This document shows positions 16,657 through 26,649 of a stretch of DNA of 64,000 nt, in pieces. The position numbers and the translations under genes were made by a program. The number at the start of each line of letters is the position of its first letter. Position 1 is the first letter of the stretch. The notes beneath the pieces were generated by a model. That model saw only the letters and a program-made list of their open reading frames with translations. It was not told the DNA's origin and ran no database searches. Source of the stretch: Microbispora sp. NBC_01189. GTDB taxonomy: Bacteria; Actinomycetota; Actinomycetes; Streptosporangiales; Streptosporangiaceae. The stretch lies in NCBI RefSeq assembly GCF_036010665.1, contig NZ_CP108581.1, positions 6,381,501-6,445,500 on the forward strand. Reading direction: 5' to 3'.

Positions 16657-17897
16657 GGTCCTGAGTCCTCACGCTTCTCGGAATGACCTCCCGTTGCGGA
16701 GGTCTGTTGGACAATCGCCATCGCGAGTTGCTCAACACTGGCCAGCAGATCGGCCGGAGGAAGCGTCAGGTCGAGCGCGTGCCGGCTTATCTCGATCCCC
16801 GCTCTGTGCACGACATGCCGGTACGGCTCTGCGTCTCCTTTGGCGTACACCAGGTGGCCGTGCCGTAGGCCGAGCACGGTGCAGTAGGCGAGCATCTGGT
16901 AGAGGTCGCCGTTGTGTCCGTCCGGGCCGGTGGAGACCTTGTACTTGGCGTCCACGACGGCGGCGGGCCGTTCGATCCCGTCCGCGCCGATGATGTAGCG
17001 GACGAGGTCGGGGCGCAGCGGTACCTGGCGGCCGTGGTCGAGATGGTGCCGCCGATCCTGCAGGTCGCTCCGTCCGCCGTACGGCCGCATGGCCTCGGCC
17101 AATGCGACGGTCACGAAGTCCTCGAAGATCCGCCACATCTTCAGCAGCAGCCCGTCCACGCGCACTGTGGTGCCGTCGTCCAGCTCGTACGAGCGGCCGC
17201 GCAGCACGAGTTCGGCGAGCCGCAGCGCCGTGTGGTAGCGGGTGTTCAGCCGGCTGGGCTGCCAGATGGGCAGCGGCATGCCCGGCACCAGCGCGGACAC
17301 CCCTGCCAGCCGGGCGAGGAGATGCCGCAGGGCCTTCCGGGTCGCCGTGTCGAGTCCGGGGAGGCGCAGTAGCCGGGCCGTGGCCGCCAGGAGCAGCCGG
17401 TTCTCCGTGATGTCCACGGTGAACTCGTCGTAGCGGACCTCGACCGGCAGAGGCAGGCCGTACCTGCGCCGGATCTGCTCCGCCTCGCGCAGCCGTCCCC
17501 GCATCACCTGGGTGGACTCCTCGACCTCCCGGTAACCCTGCAACACCCCCTGCCCGAGCGCCCGCTGGGCGGCGCGGGCGAAGGCGTACGCGAGCGCGGG
17601 CAGCAGGTCCTGATGCTCGCCAGCCGGCACCTCTTCCTGCCGCCAGCCGCGCACCGACCGGGCGTAACCGAGCAGGAACAGCAGCCGGTCGATCGGCGTC
17701 TTCGGAGTGATCCTGATCTGAACGCCGCCGATCGTCGCCGCGCCGACGTATCCGTTGTCGCGGATGCGCCACAGCCCGGCGCGCGGCCCGGGAGCGACCT
17801 GTACGGCCCTCGCCGCGACAAGGGCGGCGGCCTGCTCGGCGGTGAGCACGACTTCCTGTGGCGGGGCGCCCTCGACGAGAGTGATCGGGGAGATCAT
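16605..17897 (-). CDS. mcrC: McrC-family subunit of a McrBC restriction system
   Basis: 430 residues. The McrC core is visible: an N-terminal fold with RIRDNGYVGAATIGGVQIRITPK-like beta strands (split here by position 45-67), TPIDRLLFLLGYA, and the C-terminal PD-(D/E)XK nuclease with RPDLV then AAVVDAKYK near 300-317. McrC is the nuclease that joins the McrB GTPase ring to cut methylated DNA. The ATG overlaps the mcrB stop by 4 bases. The C-terminal 35 residues are Ser/Gly-rich and probably extra, coded in the region overlapping the convergent gene. Confidence 0.92.
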   Translation of the reverse strand: MISPITLVEGAPPQEVVLTAEQAAALVAARAVQVAPGPRAGLWRIRDNGYVGAATIGGVQIRITPKTPIDRLLFLLGYARSVRGWRQEEVPAGEHQDLLPALAYAFARAAQRALGQGVLQGYREVEESTQVMRGRLREAEQIRRRYGLPLPVEVRYDEFTVDITENRLLLAATARLLRLPGLDTATRKALRHLLARLAGVSALVPGMPLPIWQPSRLNTRYHTALRLAELVLRGRSYELDDGTTVRVDGLLLKMWRIFEDFVTVALAEAMRPYGGRSDLQDRRHHLDHGRQVPLRPDLVRYIIGADGIERPAAVVDAKYKVSTGPDGHNGDLYQMLAYCTVLGLRHGHLVYAKGDAEPYRHVVHRAGIEISRHALDLTLPPADLLASVEQLAMAIVQQTSATGGHSEKREDSGPHSTSKPPGSGRSSSRP

Positions 17898-19951
17898 GAG
17901 ATCGCCCGTCGTAGCGCCTCCAGCCCGTATCGTTCGGTCACGTCGACGCCGTCGCCGTAGTGGTGCTCTTCGAGCAGCGGCAGGATCTGCGTGCGCCAGA
18001 CGCGTTCGAAACCCGTGGGGTCGTCGTAGATGGCCGGGCGCATGAGGTACGACGGGCCGATCTTGAAGTCGCGGTCCTCGATCCGGGAGTTGAGCTCCGC
18101 CAGCAGCCGGGCGGCCTCGTCTGGAAGCCCCTTGTGGGCGAGCCAGCGGTGCAGGACGTCGGAGGTCGGCTTCTCCTCTGGGTGTAGCTCGACGAAGGCG
18201 AACCGCCGCCGCATCGCCGCGTCGACCAGGGCGATCGACCGGTCGGCGGTGTTCATGGTGCCGATGACGACCAGGTTCTCCGGCAGCGTGAACGGCGTGC
18301 CGGTCTCGTCGGCCGACGAATAGAGCAGGTCGATGGCCTTCTTGCGATACTCCAGCAGGAAGTACAGCTCACCGAAGATCTTGGCGATGTTGCCCCGGTT
18401 GATCTCGTCGATGATGAGGACAAACGGCTCCTCCGGGCGTTCCCGGGCGGCGTCCACGAGCCGTAGCAGCGGGCCGGGCAGCGGCTTGAACACCACTCCT
18501 CGCCCGTCCGGTGTCTGCACCGGACGGAAGCCCTCGAAGAAGTCCTCGTAGGAGTAGGAGGGGTGGAACTGGACGAGCTTCACGTTCTGTGGCCTGCCGC
18601 CAGCCAGGTGCTCGGCGAGGTGCTGAGAGATATACGTCTTCCCCGTGCCCGGCGGGCCGTACAGGATGAGCTGCGGCCGGTCCCGCAGCAGGTCCACGCA
18701 CTCCTGCAGCCAGTCCTCGTCGACGAACAGGTCAGCGGCCAGCTTCGGCGTCACATCGGGAAGCCTGAACTCCCTGTGCGGTGTCGGCTCCGGTCCGACG
18801 AGCTTCTCCAGGTCGTCGATGAACTCGGTGAGGTCGAGCACGTCGTGCTGAGTGGCCAGCTTGGCCGACATCTCGTCGGGCAGCTCGTCGAAGTCGAGCG
18901 GTGTGCCGGCGTTGAGCCAGGTGACCGGCCGCTGGAGGTTCGCCCGGTTCTCCACGCTAGCCCGGAAGGCCGGCTCGCCCTGGATGCGGCCCACATAGAT
19001 CTTCCCGCCGTCGTTGCAGAGCACCAGGTCGCCCTCGCGCATCCGGCTGAGGAACGCGTAGAACTCGTTGGTCTTCTTCAGCTTCTCGTTGAACGACCCG
19101 TGGGCGTAGTCCTCTTCGACCGCCGCCCGTACGGTCTCCTGGGACGAGCCGGGCGGGAGCTCGCGCAACTTCGACGCGGGCAGCGAGCAGTACCCCTCGG
19201 CGAGCCAGCCGTGCAGCAGTTCTCCGCCGTAAATGCCGAGCCCGCGCACCAGCCAGGCCCTCCGGACACGCTCAGAGGTGCCACTGACATCGGGATCATC
19301 GATCAAGAGCTGCCGCAGATCCTCGCGTGGGATCTGCCGCACAGGCGGGACCCGCCCGAGCACGACGTGCAGCCCTTCGGCTTCGAGCAGCCGCAGCCAC
19401 TGCCCTCGCGACACCTCGTCGGGGTGAGCGGCGTCCGGGAGACCGCCGTCCGAGTCGAGCGTCCGGTGCCAGCCCTCGGGGAGTTCTCCCTGTAACCAGC
19501 ACACCAGCCGTACCGGGTCCAGGCCCGTCTCCGCCGCGAGGTCACTCGCGGCGACCCAACCTCCCTCCGGTACGGCTTCCAGCAACCGCCTGGCCGTCTC
19601 GAAGCCCGCACGGTGCTGGTCCCAGTACTGGTAGCCGGTGTGAGCGGCTCCTATGAAGGACGGCGCGTCGGAATGTTCCTGAAGGGCGATCCGGCCGAGT
19701 GAAGTGAGGCGCCGGCGGCCCTGTGACTTGATGACCCAGCCGGACTTGACCAGCCCGCCGCTCTTGTAGCCGAGGGCGAGCTCAGGTGTGTTGCTCTCGA
19801 CGCCGCCCGTCTTCCACTCGTCCTCCAGGCCGGGCAATCGATCCCTGACCAGGGGCCACAGGTCGCGGGTCGGCACGCCGTCCGGGTGCTCGGCCAGCAC
19901 CTGGGCGGCGGTGAACAACATCTTCCTGGTCAGCTCCGTCCGCGATGCCAT
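17894..19951 (-). CDS. mcrB: McrB-family AAA+ GTPase of a McrBC restriction system
   Basis: 685 residues. The C-terminal half is the McrB-type AAA+ domain: Walker A LYGPPGTGKTY (about 432-442), the signature SYEDFFEGFRP, Walker B LIIDEINRGNIAKIFGE (about 507) and the NTADRSIALVDAAMRRRF sensor region. The N-terminal half starts with a winged-helix-like domain (about 1-75) and continues with a probable EVE-like recognition region around 270-340 (MREGDLVLCNDGGKIYVGRI). Such N-domains decide which modified base is bound. It is first gene of the mcrBC pair. The promoter lies in a 406-base gap rich in TTATC motifs. Confidence 0.93.
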   Translation of the reverse strand: MASRTELTRKMLFTAAQVLAEHPDGVPTRDLWPLVRDRLPGLEDEWKTGGVESNTPELALGYKSGGLVKSGWVIKSQGRRRLTSLGRIALQEHSDAPSFIGAAHTGYQYWDQHRAGFETARRLLEAVPEGGWVAASDLAAETGLDPVRLVCWLQGELPEGWHRTLDSDGGLPDAAHPDEVSRGQWLRLLEAEGLHVVLGRVPPVRQIPREDLRQLLIDDPDVSGTSERVRRAWLVRGLGIYGGELLHGWLAEGYCSLPASKLRELPPGSSQETVRAAVEEDYAHGSFNEKLKKTNEFYAFLSRMREGDLVLCNDGGKIYVGRIQGEPAFRASVENRANLQRPVTWLNAGTPLDFDELPDEMSAKLATQHDVLDLTEFIDDLEKLVGPEPTPHREFRLPDVTPKLAADLFVDEDWLQECVDLLRDRPQLILYGPPGTGKTYISQHLAEHLAGGRPQNVKLVQFHPSYSYEDFFEGFRPVQTPDGRGVVFKPLPGPLLRLVDAARERPEEPFVLIIDEINRGNIAKIFGELYFLLEYRKKAIDLLYSSADETGTPFTLPENLVVIGTMNTADRSIALVDAAMRRRFAFVELHPEEKPTSDVLHRWLAHKGLPDEAARLLAELNSRIEDRDFKIGPSYLMRPAIYDDPTGFERVWRTQILPLLEEHHYGDGVDVTERYGLEALRRAIS

Positions 19952-20357
19952 GGCCAGTGGGGGTTCCTTCCTGTCTCAAGATCACCCGACTGATCACGGT
20001 AGCTCGCCTCCCACCGGCTTATCCATCGAACGGCTAACTGTTATCGCTTATCGGGCGTTGGCGGCTCCCAGACCGGCGAATCGTGCCATACGGGGCGACA
20101 GTTATCGAACCGTACTTATCGGGGCAATTGGTCGGTAGAGTGCCGCTGCCGTCGGACTGTGTCGCGGGCAAGCTCGATGACGACCAGCTTGGCGTCTTCT
20201 CGCTCCGAGCGTCGGCTAGGAGAAACTGTCACGATCTACCACTAGTCGAGTTCTGAATCCGCTACCAACGACAAAACAACCCGGCTATTCTCACCTCAGC
20301 CGGCTACCCGGCCTTCATAAAAACCAGGCACAGTTCAAGGCAAGGAGTGCCTGCTCG
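19952..20357. promoter_or_regulatory. Divergent control region between mcrB and the SNF2 helicase, with TTATC repeats
   Basis: No gene is seen in these 406 bases, which are clearly more AT-rich than the surroundings. Five copies of a (C/G)TTATC(C/G) motif occur at 20018, 20040, 20047, 20101 and 20115, two of them back to back as GTTATCGCTTATCG, which looks like an operator array for mcrB. Nearer the helicase gene, CCGGCT (20281) and AGCCGG (20298) form an inverted repeat. AAGGAG at 20342-20347 is the helicase ribosome site, 10 bases before its GTG. Confidence 0.5.
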
Positions 20358-23300
20358 GTGACACCCACCTCATCGACTGGTGATGTGACTTTTGGTTATT
20401 TCCCGGACCACGAGCGCATTGACGTCGCGCTCGATCGTGGTCGGTTCACGCGCGCGCTCGTCCTGGACTCGCCCGTACGATCGCTTGCCGGTCAGGTGAG
20501 CGAGTGCCGGGTGCTGTGGCGGCCGGACGTGGAACTCCCCGAGGGCGTCTACTGGTTTCAAGGTGTCGAGGACGGCCCGATCATTCTGCAGGTCGCTGCT
20601 GGCGCCCTGCCGGGCGGGGCGATGGTCGAGTCGCCCTATGGCCTCGATGCGGAGCACCCCCTGCTCGCTGCGTGGGGCTGGGCAGAGGAGCTCTGGCACA
20701 AGGCCGCGACTGTCCCCGCCGCGCTCTTCGCCATCAACGATGTTGCCCTCACTCACCCCGGTGGCGTGGACGTTGTGGTGCGCGACCGCAAATTCCTCCG
20801 TGAGCAGTGGTCGTACACGGTCATGGCCGAGGGCCGCCAGCAGGAGATTGTGGAGTCGCGGCTGCGGCCACGTCCGCAGATCGACGCCCCGCCGGTATGG
20901 GTGACTCGTGAGCCGACCCCGGCAAGCAGGTTCGGCGCCACACTCACTCGCGCCAAGCTGTTGGGCAAGTTCGCCAACACGCTCTTCTCGTTCCGTGCCA
21001 CCCGGACGACGTTCCGTCCCTACCAGTTCAAGCCGGTGCTCAAGCTCCTTCAGACCGGCAAGGCGAGGTTGCTCATCGCTGACGAGGTGGGCCTGGGAAA
21101 GACCATCGAGGCGGGCCTGATCTGGACCGAGTTGGAGGCCCGTGGAGAGGCCGACCGGGTCCTGATCGTGTGCCCGTCGGGCCTGGTGGGCAAGTGGAAG
21201 GAGGAGATGGAGGACCGCTTCGAGTTCGAACTCACGGAGCTCGACGGCGCCGGCTTGAAGTCCTTCCTGCAGCGGCACCAGCAGAACCGCCTGCCCGCCC
21301 GCCAGGCCTACATCTGCAGCCTCGAACGTCTGCGCACCTGGGACGGGCTGGAGGATCTGCAGGCCGTGCCGCCCGAGTTCGATCTGGTTGTCGTTGACGA
21401 GGCGCACTCGATGCGCAACCAGGACACCAAGAGCTACGCGCTCGGCACGGAGCTGGCGGACTGGGCCGCGAACCTGGTCTTCCTCACCGCGACGCCTATC
21501 AACCTCCACGAGCGGGATCTGCTCAACCTGCTCGAACTCCTCGTGCCGGAGGACTACGGAAGCAGCCTGGACCTGCAGCTACGCCTGGAGCCCAACCGCA
21601 TCATCAACGCTGTCACAGCCCGCCTCGTCGATAAGGGGGTTCGCGGTCGGGAGTTGATTGCCCAGCTCGACGGGCTCAGGACAACAACGCTCGGTGGCGC
21701 GCTCATGCGACGGCCCGACTTCGGGCTTCTGCGTGATGTGCTGGCCAAGGACGAGCTGACGCCTCGCGACATCGTCGACGCCAAGCGCTACCTGGCCGGA
21801 CTGAATTCGCTCTCCACCGTCATCACGCGGACCAAGAAGGTCGAGGTCGACGACCGCAAAGCCAGACGCACTGAGGATCGCCAGGAGATCGAGTGGACCG
21901 CTGCGGAGCTGGACTTCTATAAGGAGTACCTCCAGTGGTGCGCGGACCGGGCCGCGGCGATGGACAGCCACCTCTACTTCGCGATGCAAATGCCGCTGCG
22001 ACTGGCCAGCGCATGCCTGCCGATGGCGCGTCAGGCGGTGCTCGACCCGGTCGCCTTCGGCGACATCACTGACGCTGACTCGGATGCCACACCCTACCGA
22101 CTTGAACCGCACGCCGACCTTGTCGCGGCAGCTCAGCGCCTCCCTGAGCATGTCGACACCAAGTTCGACGCCCTCCTGGATGTGCTGCGACGGCTGCACC
22201 TGCAGGAGCGCCGGGCGCTGCTCTTCACACACTCCCGCCCGGCCTTGGCCTACCTGGCCGGTCGGCTCGGCACCGAGTTCAAGGTCACGGTCATGCACGG
22301 CGGGGTCAGCCGCGAGACGCGGCGCCAGATCATGGCCGACTTCCGTGCCGGTGCCTATGACTTCGTGCTTGCCAACCGGGTGGCCAGCGAAGGCCTGGAC
22401 TTCGAGTTCTGCTCGGCAGTGATCAACTATGACCTGCCCTGGAACCCCATGGAGATTGAGCAGCGCATCGGCCGTATCGACCGGATCGGGCAGGAGGAGG
22501 AGACGATCCTCGTCGTCAACTTCGTCAACGAGGAGACCATCGACGAGCGCATCCTTGCCCGCCTGCTGGATCGCATCGACATCTTCGAGTCGTCCATCGG
22601 AGCACTGGAGCCCATCATCTCCGCGCAGGCACCGAGGGCGTTGCAGGCCGGTTTCGACTTCACGCTCACCGAAGAACAGCGGGAACAGAAGCTGCACGAG
22701 GCGCTGACCGCCATCGAGGAGCAGCGCGCCGGCCTGCGGGACGTCTCGGACGCGTCGAGCGCGCTGCTGATGAGTAACGACGTCGACGTTGCCGGGCTCG
22801 AGGACGACCTGGTGAGGACAGGCCACTACATCGGGCAGCGCGAGCTTGCTCTGCTGCTCGACGACTGGGCGCGCACCGATGGCGCGACCGGCGTGAAAGT
22901 CTCATCTGACGGCCTCACCCTGGAGTTGCGGGGCAACGCCGCCATGGCCGCCCGCGTCGACAGTCTCGCCGAGTCCGCCCAGCGCTCCCGAGCGGAGACG
23001 CGGTCGATCTCCGCGCGGCTACGCAATGAGTTGCCTGTCACGCTCTCCCTTGACCAGGAGCACGCCCGCACGCACGGCGGCACGCTGCTCACCGCCACGA
23101 GCCCGCTCACCATGGCGGCGGCGGCGATCCCGGGTCACCGGCAGGCGCGCTTCGCGTCACTGCGGATCACACGAGATTCGGACGAGGTCGCGCCCGGCAC
23201 CTACATTGTCGTGCTCGCGACTGCGGCAAGCTCCTCTCGACGTGGTGACGAGATCTGGGGTGCCGCCGTCACGGAGGCTGGTCGTTACGCCGGCGACGGC

Positions 23301-23717
23301 CCCGCGAACGCCCTATTGGCGGCGCTCGCGGAGGGGAAGTTGGTTGACGCGCCCGTTCCCCCCATCGAGCGGCTCCCCAAGCTCGCCGAGCGTGCGTTGA
23401 ACCTCCTGCATCTGCGCCACGAAGAGGAGCAGGTCCGGCGGGACGGCGAGTTCGCGGCGCTGCAGGATGCACGGATCGTCTCGGTCACGGCCCAGCACGG
23501 GCGCAAGCTGGCGACGATCCGCACGCGTATCGAGACCGCATCCTCACGCGGTCGCGGACGGAGCGTCGTCGCGGCATTCCAAGGCCAGGAACGCCGCGCG
23601 AAGGAGAAGTTCACCGCATTGCTGGAAGGTATCCGCACCGCGGGCCAACCCGAGATTCGGCTGGAGCCGCTCGCCGCATGTGTTGTCCAGATTGTTGACC
23701 GAACGGAGATGGAATGA
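20358..23717 (+). CDS. SNF2-family (RapA-like) helicase
   Basis: 1119 residues from GTG. A 200-residue N-terminal domain of unknown type precedes the SNF2 core: Q-like FRPYQFKPVLKLL, Walker A DEVGLGKTIEAG (about 241-252), DEAH box VVDEAHSM (about 344-351), LTATPI, then the second RecA lobe with FVLANRVASEGLDF and IGRIDRIGQEEE near 704. The spacing is like RapA and like DrmD of DISARM, but no DISARM partners (methyltransferase, DUF1998 protein) are present. A C-terminal 350-residue region follows. The end overlaps the next helicase gene (ATGA). Likely a DNA translocase in a two-gene defence or repair module. Confidence 0.88.
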   Translation: MTPTSSTGDVTFGYFPDHERIDVALDRGRFTRALVLDSPVRSLAGQVSECRVLWRPDVELPEGVYWFQGVEDGPIILQVAAGALPGGAMVESPYGLDAEHPLLAAWGWAEELWHKAATVPAALFAINDVALTHPGGVDVVVRDRKFLREQWSYTVMAEGRQQEIVESRLRPRPQIDAPPVWVTREPTPASRFGATLTRAKLLGKFANTLFSFRATRTTFRPYQFKPVLKLLQTGKARLLIADEVGLGKTIEAGLIWTELEARGEADRVLIVCPSGLVGKWKEEMEDRFEFELTELDGAGLKSFLQRHQQNRLPARQAYICSLERLRTWDGLEDLQAVPPEFDLVVVDEAHSMRNQDTKSYALGTELADWAANLVFLTATPINLHERDLLNLLELLVPEDYGSSLDLQLRLEPNRIINAVTARLVDKGVRGRELIAQLDGLRTTTLGGALMRRPDFGLLRDVLAKDELTPRDIVDAKRYLAGLNSLSTVITRTKKVEVDDRKARRTEDRQEIEWTAAELDFYKEYLQWCADRAAAMDSHLYFAMQMPLRLASACLPMARQAVLDPVAFGDITDADSDATPYRLEPHADLVAAAQRLPEHVDTKFDALLDVLRRLHLQERRALLFTHSRPALAYLAGRLGTEFKVTVMHGGVSRETRRQIMADFRAGAYDFVLANRVASEGLDFEFCSAVINYDLPWNPMEIEQRIGRIDRIGQEEETILVVNFVNEETIDERILARLLDRIDIFESSIGALEPIISAQAPRALQAGFDFTLTEEQREQKLHEALTAIEEQRAGLRDVSDASSALLMSNDVDVAGLEDDLVRTGHYIGQRELALLLDDWARTDGATGVKVSSDGLTLELRGNAAMAARVDSLAESAQRSRAETRSISARLRNELPVTLSLDQEHARTHGGTLLTATSPLTMAAAAIPGHRQARFASLRITRDSDEVAPGTYIVVLATAASSSRRGDEIWGAAVTEAGRYAGDGPANALLAALAEGKLVDAPVPPIERLPKLAERALNLLHLRHEEEQVRRDGEFAALQDARIVSVTAQHGRKLATIRTRIETASSRGRGRSVVAAFQGQERRAKEKFTALLEGIRTAGQPEIRLEPLAACVVQIVDRTEME

Positions 23718-25648
23718 CCCTGGATAGGAAGCAGCTCGATCTCGAAGACGAGCGGACTGCGCAGAAGCGCTACCGCCGCAAAGTTCAGGACCGGGCCAGC
23801 CGACCTATCACGCATCAGGGACCGCGCAGCATCTTCTGGACGGGCACCGGGTTGCCGCAGAAGCCTGCCATGCCGTTCGGAGATCTCGTCGGCCGTGTCG
23901 CGCTTCGCCAACCGCACGAGCTTCTCGACGGGCACGGCGACTTCTACATCGGCGAGACCCGCGCCGACCTCGACGGCGTCCAAGTCTACAGCTGGGCTGC
24001 GCCTGTGGCCTGCACTTTCTTCCGCGGGCGCCGTCACCATGAGCTCTGCGACGAGGTCGCCGTCATTCGCGCCTTCGAGCACCGTGGTGACGACATCATC
24101 GACTTCTACGACGAGCCCGTGTGCGACGACGTTCCGGCGCGGCCCTTCCGCAAGCGCGCACTCTCCGTTCCCGCAGCGCCGAGCCGCTCGAAGATACTTC
24201 GCCCACCCGCAGCGCCCACACCAACCCACAGCTCCACGCCGCCAGTACCTCACCCGCGTAATTCGCCCTCGGCCGATATTGCCGCTGTCCTTGCGCCGTC
24301 CCTACGTGCGGAGGCCCTATTGCGCGCACGGCTCGCCGCGCCGCGCACGAAGAGCCTCGCCCCCGTGCTCGCCACACTTCAGCCGGACCAGTACGACCTC
24401 GTGACTGTGCCGGCGATGGAGAGCATGATCATCGAGGGCCAGCCCGGCACCGGCAAGACCATCGTCGCCTCCCACCGGGCGGCCTACCTTGTCAGCGACG
24501 AAACTCCTCCAGAGAACACCCTCGATGGCACTGTCCTGATCGTGGGACCGACCGGCGGCTATTCGCGGCACGTACGAACTGTGATCGCCCGGCTCACCGG
24601 CGAATCGGAGCGGGTTCGGGTGCTCTCGCTGCCTGAGCTGATGCACCGTGTCCTCGGCATGCCGGGTGAGCCCCAGAGCACGATCTCCCGATCCTGGCAG
24701 GACGTCGACAAGGACCTTGCCATGTTCGTACGCGCCGCGATCACGCGGCTGAAGGCCAGCGACATGATGCCCTCCACATTGCACGACGTCTACGAGCACC
24801 TGCGTCGCAACGGCAGCAGTGAACACCCGGTGACCCGGAACCCCGAGTGGGTCGGCTATCTGCACAATCTCCCATCGGTGCGGGACGCCCTGACCATGCG
24901 GGCGCACATCCCACTGCTCGCGACCATCAAGTGGGAGGTCGCCAAGCCGCGTGACCTTGTGGGCATCGAACACATCATCGTCGACGAGGCTCAAGACGTC
25001 ACTCCGTTGGAGTGGCTTCTGCTGGCGTCGATGAACGAGGCCCATGCATGGACAATCATTGGCGATCTGAACCAGCGGCGCTCCGACCATACGCTGGCGT
25101 CGTGGGCGCAGGTCTTCGAGCTGCTCGCCATTCCCCACGGGGATCCGCCGGTCCGCCGACTTGTACGAGGTTACCGGTCCACCCGGCCGATCCTCAGATA
25201 CGCCAACCGGCTCCTTCCCGCTGCGGAGCGAGCGGTACTGGCCTTTCAGGAGGTGGGACCTGAGCCCACCGTCGAGAAGTGCCGACAGCCGGATCTGGGG
25301 GTCACAGTGCTTCGCCACGTGACCCGCCTGCAGGCTGCCCATCCTCATGGCACCGTCGCCGTCATCACCGCCAACCCAAAGCCGGTGGAGACCGTGTTGC
25401 GGCGGGAAGGCTGGGTGAAGCCCCGAAGCGACCTCTCCACCTGGCGACGTGCGGGCCGCGAAGTGACCGTGGCCCAACCGGACGACGCCCGTGGATTGGA
25501 GTTCGATGGTGTCGTCGTGGCCGAGCCCGCTGATTTCCCCCAGAACTTCGGCCGGCAGGGACCGCTCTACACGGCACTCACCCGGCCGAACCGCGAGCTG
25601 GCCGTCGTTCACGCAAAGCCGCTTCCTGAACGGCTCCGGAAGAAGTAA
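23714..25648 (+). CDS. Superfamily 1 (UvrD/HelD-like) helicase coupled to the SNF2 helicase
   Basis: 644 residues, start overlapping the preceding stop. The N-terminal 150 residues (IFWTGTGLPQKPAMPFGDLVG) are unique, followed by a Pro/Ser-rich linker at about 155-190. Helicase motifs are Walker A GQPGTGKTIVASHRAAYL (about 241-258), VDEAQDVTPLEW (about 421-432), GDLNQRR, the motif IV/V region RGYRSTRPI, and C-terminal ARGLEFDGVVVAEP and YTALTRP. All are intact, so it is an ATPase of the UvrD/HelD type, although short. Coupling to an SNF2 enzyme is not a combination I know from a named system. No nuclease domain is evident in either protein. Confidence 0.85.
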   Translation: MTLDRKQLDLEDERTAQKRYRRKVQDRASRPITHQGPRSIFWTGTGLPQKPAMPFGDLVGRVALRQPHELLDGHGDFYIGETRADLDGVQVYSWAAPVACTFFRGRRHHELCDEVAVIRAFEHRGDDIIDFYDEPVCDDVPARPFRKRALSVPAAPSRSKILRPPAAPTPTHSSTPPVPHPRNSPSADIAAVLAPSLRAEALLRARLAAPRTKSLAPVLATLQPDQYDLVTVPAMESMIIEGQPGTGKTIVASHRAAYLVSDETPPENTLDGTVLIVGPTGGYSRHVRTVIARLTGESERVRVLSLPELMHRVLGMPGEPQSTISRSWQDVDKDLAMFVRAAITRLKASDMMPSTLHDVYEHLRRNGSSEHPVTRNPEWVGYLHNLPSVRDALTMRAHIPLLATIKWEVAKPRDLVGIEHIIVDEAQDVTPLEWLLLASMNEAHAWTIIGDLNQRRSDHTLASWAQVFELLAIPHGDPPVRRLVRGYRSTRPILRYANRLLPAAERAVLAFQEVGPEPTVEKCRQPDLGVTVLRHVTRLQAAHPHGTVAVITANPKPVETVLRREGWVKPRSDLSTWRRAGREVTVAQPDDARGLEFDGVVVAEPADFPQNFGRQGPLYTALTRPNRELAVVHAKPLPERLRKK

Positions 25649-25787
25649 CGGCTCTTGCGCCGCTCCTTCGCTGTCGCCGTGCACTGCTCTTGGCTGCGTC
25701 AGCGAGCGTGGCCGAGGAGGAGTGATGCAACGGACCCCTTGTCGCCGTACGACGGACATCGGACGTTGGGTCGTCATTGATGCCAGG

Positions 25788-26360
25788 TCAGCCGGTTGAC
25801 CCTAACGCGCCTGGAGAGGTTCGGTTCGGGGAAAACGGTGTCGCCCAGACCAGGTGTCCGACGTCGTCGGATCCCTCGTAGCCGATGCTGTCCGCCAAGG
25901 CGGTGACGACGGCCAGACCCCGGCCACGCTGGGTTGTGGTGCCTAGGGGCATGCCGAATCGGGGTGCGCCGCCCCAGCCGCAGTCGTAGACGCCGACTCG
26001 GACGCTGTCCGGAGTGCGGGTGACTTCGACGATGAAGGTGCCGCCCGCCCTGCCGCTGCCAGTGTGCCGGACGGCGTTGCCGGCGAGCTCGGTGACAATC
26101 AGCGCGGCGTCTTCCCGGCACCACGCGTCGGCCAGGAGGAACCGGACGAAATGGCGAGCATGGGGGATCTGGTCGAGTGCGCCCGTGAAGGTACGCCGCC
26201 AGATCAGGCGGCCGGGTGGCATGTCGATCATCGCGCGTACGTGTACCGGAGGCACCTCGTCGAGGGTGGCGAGAGAGAGGTCCAAGTCTCGCTGCGGCGG
26301 CACGAACGCGGCAGCGGGCTGTTCGGCGGCAGTGTCGATCAGACGGGACAGATAGGGCAT
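25788..26360 (-). CDS. Anti-sigma-factor-like ATP-binding regulator (HATPase_c_2)
   Basis: 190 residues, ATG with GAGGA 6 bases upstream. The GHKL fold shows in ELAGNAVRHTGSG (N box, about 91-103), VYDCGWGGAP (G1 box) and GRGLAVVTALAD (G2 box). These small RsbW/SpoIIAB-like proteins are abundant in actinomycetes, usually next to an XRE regulator, and modulate sigma factors or their partner. The divergent XRE-TPR gene 290 bases away is the likely partner. The first 50 residues are not part of the ATPase fold. Confidence 0.88.
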   Translation of the reverse strand: MPYLSRLIDTAAEQPAAAFVPPQRDLDLSLATLDEVPPVHVRAMIDMPPGRLIWRRTFTGALDQIPHARHFVRFLLADAWCREDAALIVTELAGNAVRHTGSGRAGGTFIVEVTRTPDSVRVGVYDCGWGGAPRFGMPLGTTTQRGRGLAVVTALADSIGYEGSDDVGHLVWATPFSPNRTSPGALGSTG

Positions 26361-26649
26361 GGGGATTCCTCACCAGGGCCGGGGCGGCCTCCGAGGTGCT
26401 CAACCATCGGAGGAGTCTTAACGGGCGACTGTTCTCCTGTGACCAGAACTGTGCCTCGGCACCTCTGATCAGCGAATCCCCATCTCCGGCCTGTTGATCA
26501 CCCGCGTCGAGACCACTCTGAGCAGGGCGAATTCCTCTGGAGGTGCGTCCATATCCCCGGGGGCACTACGTGTTGCTCCCACTTGCTGTGCGTAGCGTCA
26601 CCGGCGATGTACGATCCGTGCGGAAATCGCAGGCTACGGAGGTACGCGG

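Noticed and set aside
20358-23717. DISARM system
   Set aside because: The SNF2 enzyme resembles DrmD, but no DNA methyltransferase or DrmA, DrmB or DrmC genes are nearby.
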